From an uncultured Burkholderiales bacterium (GTDB lineage Bacteria; Pseudomonadota; Gammaproteobacteria; Burkholderiales; Eutrophovitaceae): a DNA stretch of 64,000 nt. Made by a program: the position numbers and the translations under genes. Positions within the stretch are counted from its first letter, which is position 1, and each line of letters begins with the position of its first letter. Location: assembly GCA_951812315.1 (NCBI GenBank), contig CATOSA010000030.1, positions 1-64,000 on the forward strand. Direction: 5' to 3'. Below are positions 1 to 10,389 of this stretch, one piece after another. The notes beneath the pieces are model-generated. The model was not told the DNA's origin and did no database searches. It saw nothing but the letters and a program-made list of their open reading frames with translations.

Positions 1-1
1 C

Positions 2-133
2 ATCACGGTCTTATGCCGGATCATCAACAGGGATCCAGACGCCGATGCGTTTGTCTATGGCGCCGAAGTCGTACAAATCGAAAAGCGCGATCGTGTCCAC
101 TTCAACCGGTTCGTCGATTCCTTGCCGGATTGA
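2..133 (+). CDS. C-terminal end of an unidentified protein (partial)
   Basis: An open frame enters from the left edge and ends at a TGA at 131-133, giving about 43 residues ending in HFNRFVDSLPD. The composition (regular mix of charged and hydrophobic residues) looks like real coding sequence, and the other two frames are less convincing. The gene starts outside the window, so no family can be assigned. It is the only candidate for the first 280 bases. Confidence 0.35.
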   Translation: MTVLCRIINRDPDADAFVYGAEVVQIEKRDRVHFNRFVDSLPD

Positions 134-170
134 TCGTCTGAAATAACAAGAAAAATATCGAGGGTCCGAC

Positions 171-186
171 GCCTTGAATTCAAGGC
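171..186. promoter_or_regulatory. 16-bp perfect palindrome upstream of the thioredoxin-like gene
   Basis: GCCTTGAATTCAAGGC reads the same on both strands. It lies about 100 bp upstream of the start codon at 284 and 38 bp after the end of the preceding partial gene. There is no loop and no T-run, so a dimeric repressor operator is likelier than a terminator. No specific regulator can be named. Confidence 0.35.
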
Positions 187-283
187 ATAATCCAAATTAA
201 GTCGCACTAGTCCAGCGTCGCTGTGAGGGCACCGATTCCGGTATCATCAATTCAGTAAAGGCGAAACAGGAAGGAGCACGCCA

Positions 284-853
284 ATGTCCCTCACTTACTC
301 CAACATGCTGGAACTCGGCAGCGAGGCGCCGCCGTTTGACCTGCCGGCCGCGCAAGGCGGACAAGTCAAGTTGGCCGACTTTTCCGACGCGAAAGGTTTG
401 CTGGTTGTCTTCATGTGCAACCACTGCCCCTACGTCAAGCACATTCGCGCAGGCCTCGCCGACTTTGCACGGGAATACCAGAACCAGGGTGTCGCAACCG
501 TTGGCATCAGCGCGAACGACGTGCAAAGCCACCCTGCTGACAGCCCGGAACGAATGGCCGAAGAAGTACGCAACGCCGACTATGTATTTCCGTACTTGTA
601 CGATGAAAGCCAGCAGGTTGCACGCGCCTACGGCGCAGCCTGTACGCCCGATTTTTTCCTGTACGACGGTGCGCACCGCCTGGTATATCGCGGCCAGTTC
701 GACGGCAGCCGTCCGGGCAATAGCGTAGCAGTGAGCGGCGCGGATCTTCGCGCCGCTGCCGACGCAGTTCTTACCGGCAAGCCAGTGAGCAAAGAGCAAA
801 CGCCAAGCGTTGGCTGCAACATCAAGTGGAAGCCCGGCAACGAGCCTGACTAG
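284..853 (+). CDS. Thioredoxin-like / AhpC-TSA family protein
   Basis: A 189-residue cytoplasmic protein with a thioredoxin fold of the AhpC/TSA-redoxin type. The sequence shows the family start (GSEAPPFDLP), then a CNHCPY motif with Cys45 and Cys48, the expected redox pair, and a late cis-Pro region (TPDFFLYD). No signal peptide is visible. The start is set by AAGGAG at 271-276, seven bases before ATG. Homologues with a CNHCPYV motif are common stand-alone redoxins annotated as thioredoxin family proteins; the physiological substrate is unknown. No obvious operon partner. Confidence 0.85.
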   Translation: MSLTYSNMLELGSEAPPFDLPAAQGGQVKLADFSDAKGLLVVFMCNHCPYVKHIRAGLADFAREYQNQGVATVGISANDVQSHPADSPERMAEEVRNADYVFPYLYDESQQVARAYGAACTPDFFLYDGAHRLVYRGQFDGSRPGNSVAVSGADLRAAADAVLTGKPVSKEQTPSVGCNIKWKPGNEPD

Positions 854-933
854 TCATAGTCGCGGGGCAGGATCAAAGGTCTGGCAACCTGCTACCTGAT
901 CCGGGGCGATTTATCTAACCCGGACCGGTTGAT

Positions 934-1706
934 TTAGCCAGGCCCGAAAAAGTCGCCCAGCGGGTTTAACTGCCGCCTTCGTTCATCAAGCCGCTTTTGT
1001 CGTTCCGCTGCGCGGCGACGGCGCGCGGCGACACCGGTGCGCCGCAAATCGTTTCGGGCCGCCTTGAAGTCGTTCATCGCCTCTTTCAGGTCTGCCTGCG
1101 CCTCATTCTCGAGTTCCGAACCGATCGGAAAGCGCCGGCTGATCGCAATCAGGTTTCCAAAAATAATTCTCGCCTGCTCGGCATACTGTTCCGCTTCGTC
1201 GTCACTGAGTGTTTGCAGAATCCTCTGGATGCGGGCGCGCGCTTCCGGGTCGCCGGCACCATTGACGGACTGATCGATCGCTTGTTCAACACCGGGGGCG
1301 CGCGAGCCAGCCGCGTCAGTTCCGCTTCTGCCGCCTCTCGCTCGCTAAAGTCTGGTGAGGACAACAGCGCGAGGAGTTCATCGATTCTCGCGGTTCCCGG
1401 CGCAGCTTCGGGCGTTTCGGGTGTAAAGACAGCGCCGACTGGCCCCTGCGGAGACGGTACTCCCGGGGATGGCTCTTGCGCGGACGCGCGCTGCGGAGAT
1501 GTTTCTTGTGCGAGTTGCTGCCGCAGGGGCGGCTCTTGCGTCGGCTGCTGTTGCAGAACCTGCTGCTGCCCGGAAGCGGCGTCATCAAGAAGCAGGACAA
1601 TACGGCCGGAAATGCTGAATGGACCAAGATTCACTTGCACCGGTGCAGTCGCTACTCCGCTGGTTTCCGGCGCGCCCTTTCCAGAATCTGATACTGATGT
1701 TGGCAT
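934..1706 (-). CDS. Hypothetical protein, frameshifted (about 257 aa when repaired)
   Basis: The start is strong: GGAGGAGGGATC directly precedes ATG at 1706. The frame runs through a Gln/Pro-rich linker (residues about 45-95) into a short helical stretch (IDELLALLSSPDFSEREAAE) and then loses coding character near a C5 run at 1294-1298. From there the next frame stays open for about 120 codons, rich in Glu, Arg and Ala (REN/EAEQYAEQARIIFGN-type helices), to TAA at 934-936. One base missing near 1294-1298 explains the break. The repaired protein looks like an acidic, mostly helical cytoplasmic protein. No family recognised. The overlapping plus-strand frame with clustered cysteines is a shadow. 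Confidence 0.6.
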
Positions 1707-1726
1707 GATCCCTCCTCCAGTCAGCT

Positions 1727-1777
1727 ATGGTCCGGTGTCAACCATGGTCCGGTGTCAACCATGGTCCGGTGGCAGCC
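1727..1777. repeat. Three 17-bp direct repeats in the 5' region of the hypothetical gene
   Basis: Units at 1727-1743, 1744-1760 and 1761-1777. The first two are identical (ATGGTCCGGTGTCAACC) and the third differs at a few bases near its end. Each junction forms a CCATGG palindrome. The array lies 20-70 bp upstream of the minus-strand start at 1706, a plausible place for iterated regulator sites, but slippage alone could also create it. Confidence 0.7.
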
Positions 1778-2386
1778 GCGAGCGCACTACTCGAGTAGAT
1801 TGCCGGGCCGACGGCAAGTCACGCAAACCGTGCCTGCTGCGCCCTGCCTACGCAGCTTACACATTGCACTTCGCCACATGCCCACTCGAAGGCGCCGTGC
1901 ACCGCTCACGTTAACAGTCTTGTATTAGCACAATCCTGTTGCATCTACCATCGACATTACATGCCAAACACGCAGCCATCAACAAGCGATATCCAATCGC
2001 TCATAACAGTACTTCGACTCGTGAGATCGACGCTCTGACGCCTTACGCACCCGGTACCAGTTTGGCGCTTCAACAACGTCACGAATTCCATTGCAATATC
2101 AAAGAGTCTGACCCCGCGAGCGCAAATCTGTGCATTTGACTGCGGGCTTCGCTACAGGCATTGTACGAACGTGCCGAGTACGTGACAATTGACCAGCACT
2201 GCATACAGTGCATTTTGCTCAACGTCGAAACCTGACGATTCAATGCGCGCAGCAGCGGGTGCCGAGCATGTCGCACTTTGCTCGTGTCAAAGTTACTTCT
2301 GCGCGCCAAGTGGTCCAGCATTGCAATTCGTGTCCGCAGATTGCGGAATGCAAGGCTGAAAATTCCCAAAGGAGGAATTGCGACCT
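1778..2386. other. Intergenic region, no supported gene
   Basis: About 600 bp between divergent genes. Short open frames here have no ribosome-binding site and no recognisable product. It contains one copy of the dispersed motif GAGTCTGACCCC at 2104-2115 and the GGAGG ribosome-binding site (2371-2375) of the cyclase gene. Confidence 0.5.
2104..2115 (+). repeat. Dispersed intergenic motif GAGTCTGACCCC, copy 1
   Basis: The same 11-12-mer, allowing one mismatch, recurs in intergenic DNA at 22933-22943, 24046-24057, 30467-30478 and 42596-42607, always in this orientation. From memory, the reverse complement resembles GGGGTCAGA-type signatures found near REP-associated transposases; no such gene is in the window. 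Confidence 0.55.
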
Positions 2387-4268
2387 GTGGGAGAAAACAC
2401 CACCGTCCGTAAACTGACCGCGATTCTGGCCGCTGACGTGGTTGGCTATAGCCGTCTGATGGGCGCAGATGAGTCAGCAACCATTGCGACCCTGGGCGAA
2501 TACCGCAAGGTTTTTGTCAAGCACATCGAGAATCACCGCGGCCAGGTCGTCGATGCCAAGGGCGACGCAATCCTCGCCGAGTTTGCATCAGTAGTCGATG
2601 CAGTGGCAGGGGCGGTCGAGATTCAAAGAGAGCTGGCGGAACGCAACGAATCATTGCCCGCGGACCGTCGCATGGATTTTCGCATCGGCATCAATACCGG
2701 TGACGTGATCGTCAAGGATGACGTTATTTATGGCGACGGCGTCAATGTAGCTGCAAGGCTCGAATCACTTGCCGATGCCGGTGGAGTCGCCATTTCCCGA
2801 AATGCGTTCGACCAGGTTGAAGGAAAGCTCCCGCTCTTTTTTGAAGACATGGGAGAGCATGCGGTCAAGAACATCACCCGGTCGGTACAGGCATATCGCG
2901 TCCTGACCAAGCCGGGGGCGGCCGCTCATCGGGTCGTAAAGGCCAGGCGATCACTGTCTGTGTTCAAGCGCAAGTCAATCGTGGCCGCCGCTTTCGCAGT
3001 CATACTGATCGGCGTTGGCTTCGCTTTCGGGTTTCATTACTTTTCAAAGACGCAGGGCGTTGAGGAAGATGACCTCGCCCGATATTCCTTCTATCGCGGT
3101 TCTTCCATTCGACAATATGAGCGGCGACCCCGAGCAGGAGTACTTTAGCGACGGGATCAGCGAGACGATCATTACCGATTTGTCCAAGCTGTCCAATCTC
3201 TTCGTTATTGCCCGCAATTCCACCTTCCGCTACAAAGACCAGGCGGTCGACGTGAGAACCGTAGGCGAGGAACTGGGTGTGCGCAACGTGCTCGAAGGCA
3301 GCATTCAGAAAGCAGGCGATCGCGTGCGCATCAATGTTCAGTTGGTCGACGCCTCGACCGGAGAACATATATGGGCCGAGCGATATGACCGGCCATTCAA
3401 GGATCTGTTTGCGCTGCAGGATGAAATAACCCAAAAGATTGTCACGGAACTCGACGTGAATCTGGTCGAGGGCGAACAGGCACGCATGTGGCGAAATATA
3501 TCCAGCAATCTGGGCGACTACGAATTAACGATGAAAGCCGTTGAATTGATGCGCGAGGGCACGCCGGAGGCCAATGCCGAAGCACAGCGCGTTTTTCAAA
3601 GCGTTGTTGACGGCGATCCGGATAACGCCGGTGCATTGGCGGGGCTGGGCTGGGTGTACCTGAGCGCGTTTCGCTTTGGCTGGAGCAGCGACCCGGCCCA
3701 AACCATGGAACGTGCAATTGAATTGGCGAACCAGTCATTGTCCATCGATGAAAATATCGCCGTAGCCCACGCGCTGCTGGGCTTCCTGCGCATGTACCAG
3801 GGGCGTCACGACGAATCGCTTGCGTCAATAGGCAAGGCCATCTCGCTTCATCCCAACAGTTCGTTGTTTTCCGGGATTAACGCAAACGTGCTGATCTATT
3901 CCGGCAAACCGAATGAGGCCGTGGCGGCCATCGAACGGGCCATGCGGCTCAGCCCGTTTTATCCGGCGTGGTACTTGAGCGTATTCTCGCTCGCCCTTCA
4001 TGATACCGGGCGCTTCGAGGATTCCATCGCAGCCAGCCAGGAGTTTATCGAACGGCCGCAGGAAGGCCTCGAACACCTGGCCTACCTGATTCTCTCGCTC
4101 TCCTATAGCGGACTTGGCGACGACGACAAGGCTCAAGAAGCCGCACAGGAAGTGATTCGCCACAGACCCGATTTCACGGTGGAAAGCCTGCCGCGGATTT
4201 ATCCCTACAAGGACCCGGCGAAGATCGAGCGAATGACCGAGACGCTACGACGTGCAGGCCTGAGCTAG
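2387..4268 (+). CDS. Class III adenylate/guanylate cyclase with TPR region, frameshifted
   Basis: The repaired product is about 627 residues. An N-terminal class III cyclase domain (residues about 8-170) has metal-binding Asp in AADVVGYSRL, the KGDAILAEF strand, and GINTGDV...DGVNVAARLE with the Asn/Arg pair used in catalysis. A transmembrane helix follows (about 195-215), then PSIAVLPFDNMSGDPEQEYF, the conserved start of the periplasmic TolB-N-like/TPR half, and several TPR-like helices. This layout is known for signalling cyclases. The frame changes between about 3055 and 3085, where one extra or two missing bases are needed. Start GTG 2387 fits GGAGG at 2371; TTG 2378 is too close to it. 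It probably makes cAMP. Confidence 0.85.
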
Positions 4269-4269
4269 C

Positions 4270-4282
4270 AGTCTGTCGGACT
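4270..4282. repeat. AGTCTGTCGGACT motif, copy 1
   Basis: An imperfect inverted repeat (AGTC/GACT arms) just after the cyclase stop and before the convergent PAS-GGDEF-EAL stop. An identical 13-mer occurs at 35412-35424 in another intergenic region. It could be part of a small hairpin or a dispersed short repeat. Confidence 0.45.
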
Positions 4283-4296
4283 CAGGTACAAACCAA

Positions 4297-6769
4297 TCAA
4301 GCGAGCGGGCTTGGTCGCGAAATTCCGTATCCCTGGGCGTAATCAACGCCAATCGCTTTCAGCTTTTGCAGTATGGCATCGTTCTCCACGAACTCGGCAA
4401 TGGTTTTCTTTCCCATCAACTTTCCGATGTCGTGAATCGACTTCACCATCGCATAGCTGATCGGATCGTCGGCGATGTCGCGCACGAACATGCCGTCGAT
4501 TTTCAGGAAATCCACAGACAAATTCTTCAGGTACGCAAAAGACGATAAACCGCTTCCAAAATCATCCAGGGCAAAACAGCACCCGAGTTCGCGCATACTG
4601 CGGATGAAATCCGCGGCGTCGGTCAAATTGGAGATGGCTGCCGTTTCCGTGATCTCGAAGCAGATATTGTTCGGTGGGATATCGCTTTTCTCAAACATCC
4701 CAAGCACGAATCTATGAAATCCGGGGTCACCAAGAGACAGACCGGACAGGTTGATCGAGCACCGTGCAAGTGAAGAAACGTGTTCCGGATTGTCTTCAAG
4801 GTGACGGAGCAGTCGCGAAACCACCCACCTGTCGATGCGTGGAGAAACACCATAGCGCTCTGCTGCGGCCAGGAACGTCGCTGGAGCCAGCATGTTGCCC
4901 GAGTCATCGGTCATTCTCACGAGGACTTCATATTGAGCACCGTCAGTGCCGGAAGAATCTACCGGAACAATGGGCTGGTAGTACAGTTCCAGCCGATCTG
5001 CTTCCAGCGCGCGGTGTATCTTCTCGATCATCTTGATCTCGCCGTCGCGGCGCGCCAACGTGGAGTCTTCTTCCAGGTAAACGTGTATTCGATTGCGACC
5101 GGAATCTTTCGCGACGTAGCACGCTGCGTCAGCCTGTTTAAGAATATCGATTGAGTCGAGGCCTCGGTGGGCTATGGGGACAAGGCCAATGCTGACACCA
5201 ATGTTGAATACACGGCCTTCCCAGGTGAATCGAAAGCTTTCAATCCGACGACGCACATTCTCCGCGACACGCTGCGCCTGATTCAGATCGCAGTGCTCCA
5301 TCAGGATTCCAAACTCATCACCACCCAGCCTGGCCAGCGAATCGTGTTTGCGTACGCTTCTTGTAAGCAGGATTCCGAGTTGCCGTAGCAACTCGGAATC
5401 CTGCCGTATGGCCGCAGTTGTCATTGACAACCTTGAACTGATCCAGGTCGAGATAACACAGCGCGTGCTCAGAAATTTCCGGCTCGGCTGTCTCGATCAA
5501 GCGTTTCAGTTGCTGGTCGAATTCCCTGCGGTTGAGCAATTTGGTCGGCGGATCGTGACTGGCGTAATAGCTAAGTTTCTCGGACAACTTGCGTGTTTCG
5601 GTGATGTCCTCGCCCACCAGCAAAACCTGTTGTTCACCACTGCCATGCTCAACGCTGCGGGCGGTTTCGCGGACCCAAAGCACCGTACCGTCTTCGCGAA
5701 TCAGTCGAACTTCCCAGCTGTTAACTTGCCCTGGTTCAGCGAGTGTTTTTCTCAGATTACTGGATACCAACGGCACGTCTGACTTGTGCACCAGGAAGTT
5801 GAAGGGTTTGTCGAACAGTTCTTCAGGTTCGTAACCCAGATGGCGGGCGCCATATGAATTCGTCGAGAGGATTTTGCCCGACGTCCCGACGGTAAAGAAC
5901 ATCGAAGGTGTTTCGTGATACAGGCGCTGGAAGCGTTTATTACTTGCGACCAATGCCTGTTCTGCAAGCTTGGTTTCGGTAATATCCCTCACGGAACCGA
6001 ACATGCAGTAGCCTTCGTTGTTTTCGTCAAAATCAATCTTGCTGATTTCGCGTACATACTTGACGATTCCCGAGGGAACGACTATTCGGTACTCGACTTC
6101 CAGCGAACCATCGACGGCTTCAGCCTTCGCTTTTTGCCAATGTTCAAGGTCATCGGGATGAATGACGTTGAGATCGCTGGACAGGCTGGAAAAATGCTGA
6201 AGCGTTTCCTTGATCGACATTTCATGTAGCGTCGCAAATTCCTGCGAGCAATACGCCAGGCATTCATTGCGAATATCCCATTCCCAGTCCACTGGGCGCC
6301 CAAGCAATTTTGCTCTTCGATGCGTGTCCTGGCTGGCTGTCAATGCCGATTCAATGTCGCGGATTTTCCTGATACCCCGCCACTCGCGAAGAAGCCGTTC
6401 CATAGTTCGGGGCAGCGCAACAGCCGTCAGTTCAGCCGGCGTGATCACATCCAGGTAACCGGGCTTTGCCGAGGCCGCGCTGGCCAGCTTGCGGTCGTCT
6501 GTGAGCACGGTGAAGGGGCGATCCGGATCGGCAATCAGATCCAGCAGTGAACCAAAGCTACTACCATCGGGAACGAGTGGCGCGGCCAATACCAGATCCG
6601 TCTCGGCGCCGCGTAGCCGCTTCTCGACATCTTCCAGTGTGCCAGCATAAGTGAGATCAAAAAAAGCTGCGTGCTCTCGCAGTGCAGAGTCGGCCAGCGC
6701 GGCCGTTTCCTTCGATTCAGTGATCACCAGAATCGAAACGCGCTTTTTCTCAGCCGATGTATTGCGCAT
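4297..6769 (-). CDS. PAS-GGDEF-EAL cyclic-di-GMP protein, frameshifted
   Basis: About 820 residues after repair. Order: an N-terminal receiver-like region (VSILVITESKETAALADSAL) without a clear phosphoacceptor, two PAS domains (ending DITETKLAEQ and DITETRKLSEK), GGDEF (SHDPPTKLLNRREF, then intact RLGGDEFGIL) and EAL. The EAL signature is EVLVR, which keeps the Glu and Arg; DDFGSGLSSFAYLK and FLKIDG are intact, so both synthesis and hydrolysis are possible. The break is at 5395-5405, inside the GGDEF domain (HTAG to DSELLRQLG), and needs +1 or -2. No ribosome-binding site is clear; ATG 6769 and GTG 6775 are both possible. Acts in the cytoplasm. Confidence 0.85.
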
Positions 6770-7544
6770 AAGCACTGTTCAGTTCGGTATTGATTGCCTT
6801 CTCGCTCTGAATGATTTCGCAAACTACGCGATTCATTTTTCCATGTCCACCGGAGATTGAACCGCCGAAACGCCATGACATTGGCGTGGAATCTCTGCGG
6901 ATGTGCAACATGTTTCAATCCGGGTTAACGAGCGCATTATGTAGTTGCTCATTCGCAATGAGTATCTGATCGTAGAACGGAAACAAACGGGTAGAGTCAA
7001 CCCATCGCAGACTGGCGCCGCACTTCAGCCATGAATCGCACTTCAACTACGACGGTTACAAGCCGGTTGCGAGCCCTGCAGCCATTGACGACATCCACTA
7101 AATGCCAGCGCTGCACGTCATTCAGGGACATAGAACGTGCCAAGCGCCTATGTCATATCCGTATAAATCGCCTTTCACTCAGGGATGGCGGCTCGAATAG
7201 GATGACTGCCCTCGAAGATACTCACGCACGTGGGCATTCTTGGGGACTTTGAACCCGGGCTTGCCGTTGTCAAGTAGCCTGGCGCGAACTCACAAGATTG
7301 ACCGTGCTATTGCGCCTCGATAGAGTGCTCAGTGGACAATAGCTGCGTTCGAACTTGTTGCGCCGAGCGGATTGAATTGCACCACTTTGCCGCACGACGC
7401 GCCGCGAAAGATGTTCGAGTACGCGCAAGAGCGACCAACACTGGTCAACGTCGGCGACCAGCGCGCAAAACGGGGCGAGCTTTGGCTATCTCCTGGCAAC
7501 CGTATCAAGCTAATGACCTGAACGCATCAGGCGGAGGATCAGCA
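6770..7544. other. Intergenic region, no supported gene
   Basis: About 770 bp between divergent genes. A 73-codon frame at 7031 and an upstream extension of the following oxidoreductase frame lack homology and ribosome-binding sites. No repeat or RNA structure was recognised. Confidence 0.45.
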
Positions 7545-8606
7545 GTGGACCAAATTCGTGTGGGGTTTATCGGTACCGGCCGGATATCCGATTTGCATGC
7601 GATCGAGTATCGAAATAATCCGCACACACGGATTGTCGCGCTGTGCGACGCTGATCCGGCGCTGGCGGAAGAGCGAGCTAAAGCGTGGGGCCTCGAAGAC
7701 GTCACTATTACCGACAACTACCGCGACCTGCTGGCGCTGGATACTGCCGATCTGGTTGATATTCTTTTGCCGCATCACCTGCATGGCGAAGCTGCGCTGG
7801 CAGCGATCGCTGCCGGCAAAGCGGTATCGCTGCAAAAACCAATGACGCTCGATCTGGACGAAGCCGACCAGTTAGTCGACGCAGCCGTTGCGGCGAAAAC
7901 ACCATTTCGCGTGTTCGAGAATTTTTTGTTCTACCCGCCAATCGTTAAGGCCCGCGCACTGGTTGACGACGGGGCAATCGGCACACCACTGACTATTCGC
8001 CTGAAAAGCAATTCGGGCAACCGGCAGCTGGCCTGGAAAGTACCCGACGCCGCGCAGGCATGGCGCCAGGACCGGACCAAAGCAGGCGGTGGCCCGTGCG
8101 TGTTCGACGACGGCCATCACAAGTTCGCAATCGCCTGGCATTTCATGGGTCCAGCCGATGAGGTGCATGCGTGGATCAGCCACACCGAAATGCCGAACGG
8201 CTCGATGCGCGACAGTCCGGCAATGATTTCGATGCGCTTTCCAGGCAAGCGCTACGGCAATTTTGAAGTGGTGCATTCACCCGAACTCACCGTGATCACC
8301 AAACATTACGCTCAGGATGACCGGGTCGAGATTACCGGAACCAAGGGCGTGGTGATGGTCAATCACGGCCACGGCCGGCTTGCCGATGTTGCCCCGGTTG
8401 TGTTGTTGCGCGACGGCGTGCTGACCGAATTCCGCGACATGGAAACGGGCTGGGAATCCAGCTTCGTCAATTGCACACGGCACTATATCGATGCGCTGCG
8501 TCGCGGCGAACCGGCCCGCTTGTCGAGCGAGGACGGTCGCGCAGTGCTGCGCTTTGGACTTGCAGCGGAGGAGTCGGCGCGTCTTGGCCGAGCGGTCGAT
8601 GTCTGA
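7545..8606 (+). CDS. Gfo/Idh/MocA family NAD(P)-dependent oxidoreductase
   Basis: A 353-residue dehydrogenase acting on a sugar or cyclitol. The N-terminal Rossmann motif is VGFIGTGRISDLHA (residues 5-18); QKPMTLDLDEAD follows, the family EKP-like motif with Gln replacing Glu and the catalytic Lys retained. The DDGHHK segment near residue 190 fits the second catalytic motif. Start GTG 7545 is chosen because GGCGGAGGA (7531-7539) precedes it; the frame opens 213 bp earlier without any homology. It overlaps the next gene by 8 bp, so the two are translationally coupled. With an IolD-like partner an inositol- or sugar-acid-type route is plausible. Confidence 0.85.
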   Translation: MDQIRVGFIGTGRISDLHAIEYRNNPHTRIVALCDADPALAEERAKAWGLEDVTITDNYRDLLALDTADLVDILLPHHLHGEAALAAIAAGKAVSLQKPMTLDLDEADQLVDAAVAAKTPFRVFENFLFYPPIVKARALVDDGAIGTPLTIRLKSNSGNRQLAWKVPDAAQAWRQDRTKAGGGPCVFDDGHHKFAIAWHFMGPADEVHAWISHTEMPNGSMRDSPAMISMRFPGKRYGNFEVVHSPELTVITKHYAQDDRVEITGTKGVVMVNHGHGRLADVAPVVLLRDGVLTEFRDMETGWESSFVNCTRHYIDALRRGEPARLSSEDGRAVLRFGLAAEESARLGRAVDV

Positions 8607-10389
8607 TCGCGACGGTCTGAATGAGCCTGGCATGGACGGCGCTGATTTAGTTAGGGCGGGCCTCAACGGCCCGACGCAAATCGCAGAACGCGCAAAGGCC
8701 ATCGCCAAAGCGGGCGGGCTCGAACGCGCGTTGGGTGAAGGAATATTGCCGTCGCCCGTTTGCGTGACGCTTGCCGAGGCGCTTGTTCTCGGCCTGCTCA
8801 AACAGGGGGTAAAAAAGTACCTCGCAATTTTTGGTCACGGCTCGACACAGATCGGCGAGGTGTTGCGCGTCTACGAAGACGCTGGGCTGACGCGCACCTT
8901 TCAGTTTCGCAACGAAGTGGCAATGGCACACGCGGCAACCGCGTTGCGCTGGGCCTACGGCGAGGTTTCGGCAGTGGTCACTTCGATCGGACCAGGCGCG
9001 CTGCAAGCCATGGCCGGTTCACTTGCTGCAGCGTCCAACGGCATCGGCGTCTATCACCTGTACGGCGACGAAACCACGCACGGCGAAGGCTACAACATGC
9101 AGCAAGTGCCGAAGCCGTTGCAGGGTGCGTATGCAATGATTACCGGAGTGATGAACCGGTCGTACACGCTACACACGCCGGAAGCTTTGCGCGAGGCGCT
9201 GCGCCAGGGCATCGCCACTGTTCATCATCCGGCCAAGCCCGGCCCGTTCACGCTGATGCTGCCGATCAACACCCAGCCACAGTTGGTCAGTTTGTCGCTC
9301 GACGCCCTGCCCTCGCTCGGCGCCCTGCCGCCGCTCGCGCCGGCCGACGACCAGGTGCTCGCCGAGCGCATCGGCGCAACCGTGGTACTCGCGCCGGGTT
9401 CGACCGGCGTGCTGCCTGACGCGCATGCGCAGAACATGCATGTCGGCGGCTCTAAAGGATCGATAAGCGGCAATTATGCGATGCTCGAAGCCGAGTTGCT
9501 GATCGCGGTGGGCACACGCGCAGTGTGCCAGTCCGACTGTTCGGGCATCGGTTATCCGAACGTGCGCGACGTCATCAATATCAATCTCGACGTTGACGAC
9601 GTGCGCCATTACAACCAGGCACTGGCACTGCAAGGCGATATCGGCGCGGTACTGGACAGGCTTGATCACATGCTCGAGCGCGACGGATTTGAAATCAATG
9701 CGGCAAAGCGGGCATGGCTCACCGACTGCGCCGCGAAGAAATTCGTATGGCGAAAATTCAAGCAGCAGCGCTATGAGGCGACGCTGCCCTTCGACGAAGT
9801 CTGGAAGAAACCCGTCCTGACCCAGCCGCAGGCAATCAAAGTCACCGCGGATTTCGCCAAATCAGTCGGCGCCCTGAAACTGTTCGATGCCGGTGACGTA
9901 CAGGCCAATGGCTTTCAGATCGTCGAAGACGATAGCCCGCTCGATACCATTACCGAGGCGGGCGCGTCCTATATGGGTTTCGCTTCAAGTGCGCTGATGG
10001 CCGGCGCATTAGCTGATCAGCCGCGCTATGCGATCGCATTTTCCGGCGACGGCTCGTTCCTGATGAATCCGCAAATTCTGGTGGACGCCGTGGCGCACGG
10101 CTTGCGTGCAACGATTGTGATATTCGACAATCGGCGCATGGCGGCGATCAGCGCGCTACAAGTTGCACAGTATGGAAAGGATTTTCGAACCAACGACAAT
10201 GTCGCGGTTGACTACGTGCAGCTCGCCAGTGCGGTATCCGGCGTAGTCGCGCTCGATGGCGGCGACACATCAGAAACATTGCGCGCCGCGCTCGAGCAAG
10301 CGTGTGCGCACGGCGGTCTCAGCGTCGTGCACGTACCGGTCTATGCCGGCCCGGACCCCCTCGGCGACATGGGCGCCCACGGCCAATGA
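8599..10389 (+). CDS. Thiamine-diphosphate enzyme, IolD / acetolactate synthase-like
   Basis: A 596-residue ThDP enzyme with the usual three domains: PYR (residues about 50-220, activating Glu in FRNEVAMAHAA), central domain (about 255-400) and PP domain (about 430-580, GDGSFLMNPQ...VIFDNRRM, the Mg/ThDP motif with DN at its end). The HGEGYNMQQ segment resembles 3D-trihydroxycyclohexane-1,2-dione hydrolases. ATG 8599 overlaps the stop of the upstream Gfo/Idh/MocA gene, so they form a two-gene operon. IolD-type C-C hydrolysis or a related decarboxylation/carboligation is likely; the substrate cannot be fixed. No other iol genes are nearby. Confidence 0.8.
   Translation: MSDRDGLNEPGMDGADLVRAGLNGPTQIAERAKAIAKAGGLERALGEGILPSPVCVTLAEALVLGLLKQGVKKYLAIFGHGSTQIGEVLRVYEDAGLTRTFQFRNEVAMAHAATALRWAYGEVSAVVTSIGPGALQAMAGSLAAASNGIGVYHLYGDETTHGEGYNMQQVPKPLQGAYAMITGVMNRSYTLHTPEALREALRQGIATVHHPAKPGPFTLMLPINTQPQLVSLSLDALPSLGALPPLAPADDQVLAERIGATVVLAPGSTGVLPDAHAQNMHVGGSKGSISGNYAMLEAELLIAVGTRAVCQSDCSGIGYPNVRDVININLDVDDVRHYNQALALQGDIGAVLDRLDHMLERDGFEINAAKRAWLTDCAAKKFVWRKFKQQRYEATLPFDEVWKKPVLTQPQAIKVTADFAKSVGALKLFDAGDVQANGFQIVEDDSPLDTITEAGASYMGFASSALMAGALADQPRYAIAFSGDGSFLMNPQILVDAVAHGLRATIVIFDNRRMAAISALQVAQYGKDFRTNDNVAVDYVQLASAVSGVVALDGGDTSETLRAALEQACAHGGLSVVHVPVYAGPDPLGDMGAHGQ

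Noticed and set aside
997-1914. 305-codon plus-strand frame with many Cys residues
   Set aside because: No ribosome-binding site, odd composition, and it lies opposite a minus-strand gene with a strong start; the Cys come from reading a Gln/Ala-rich region backwards.
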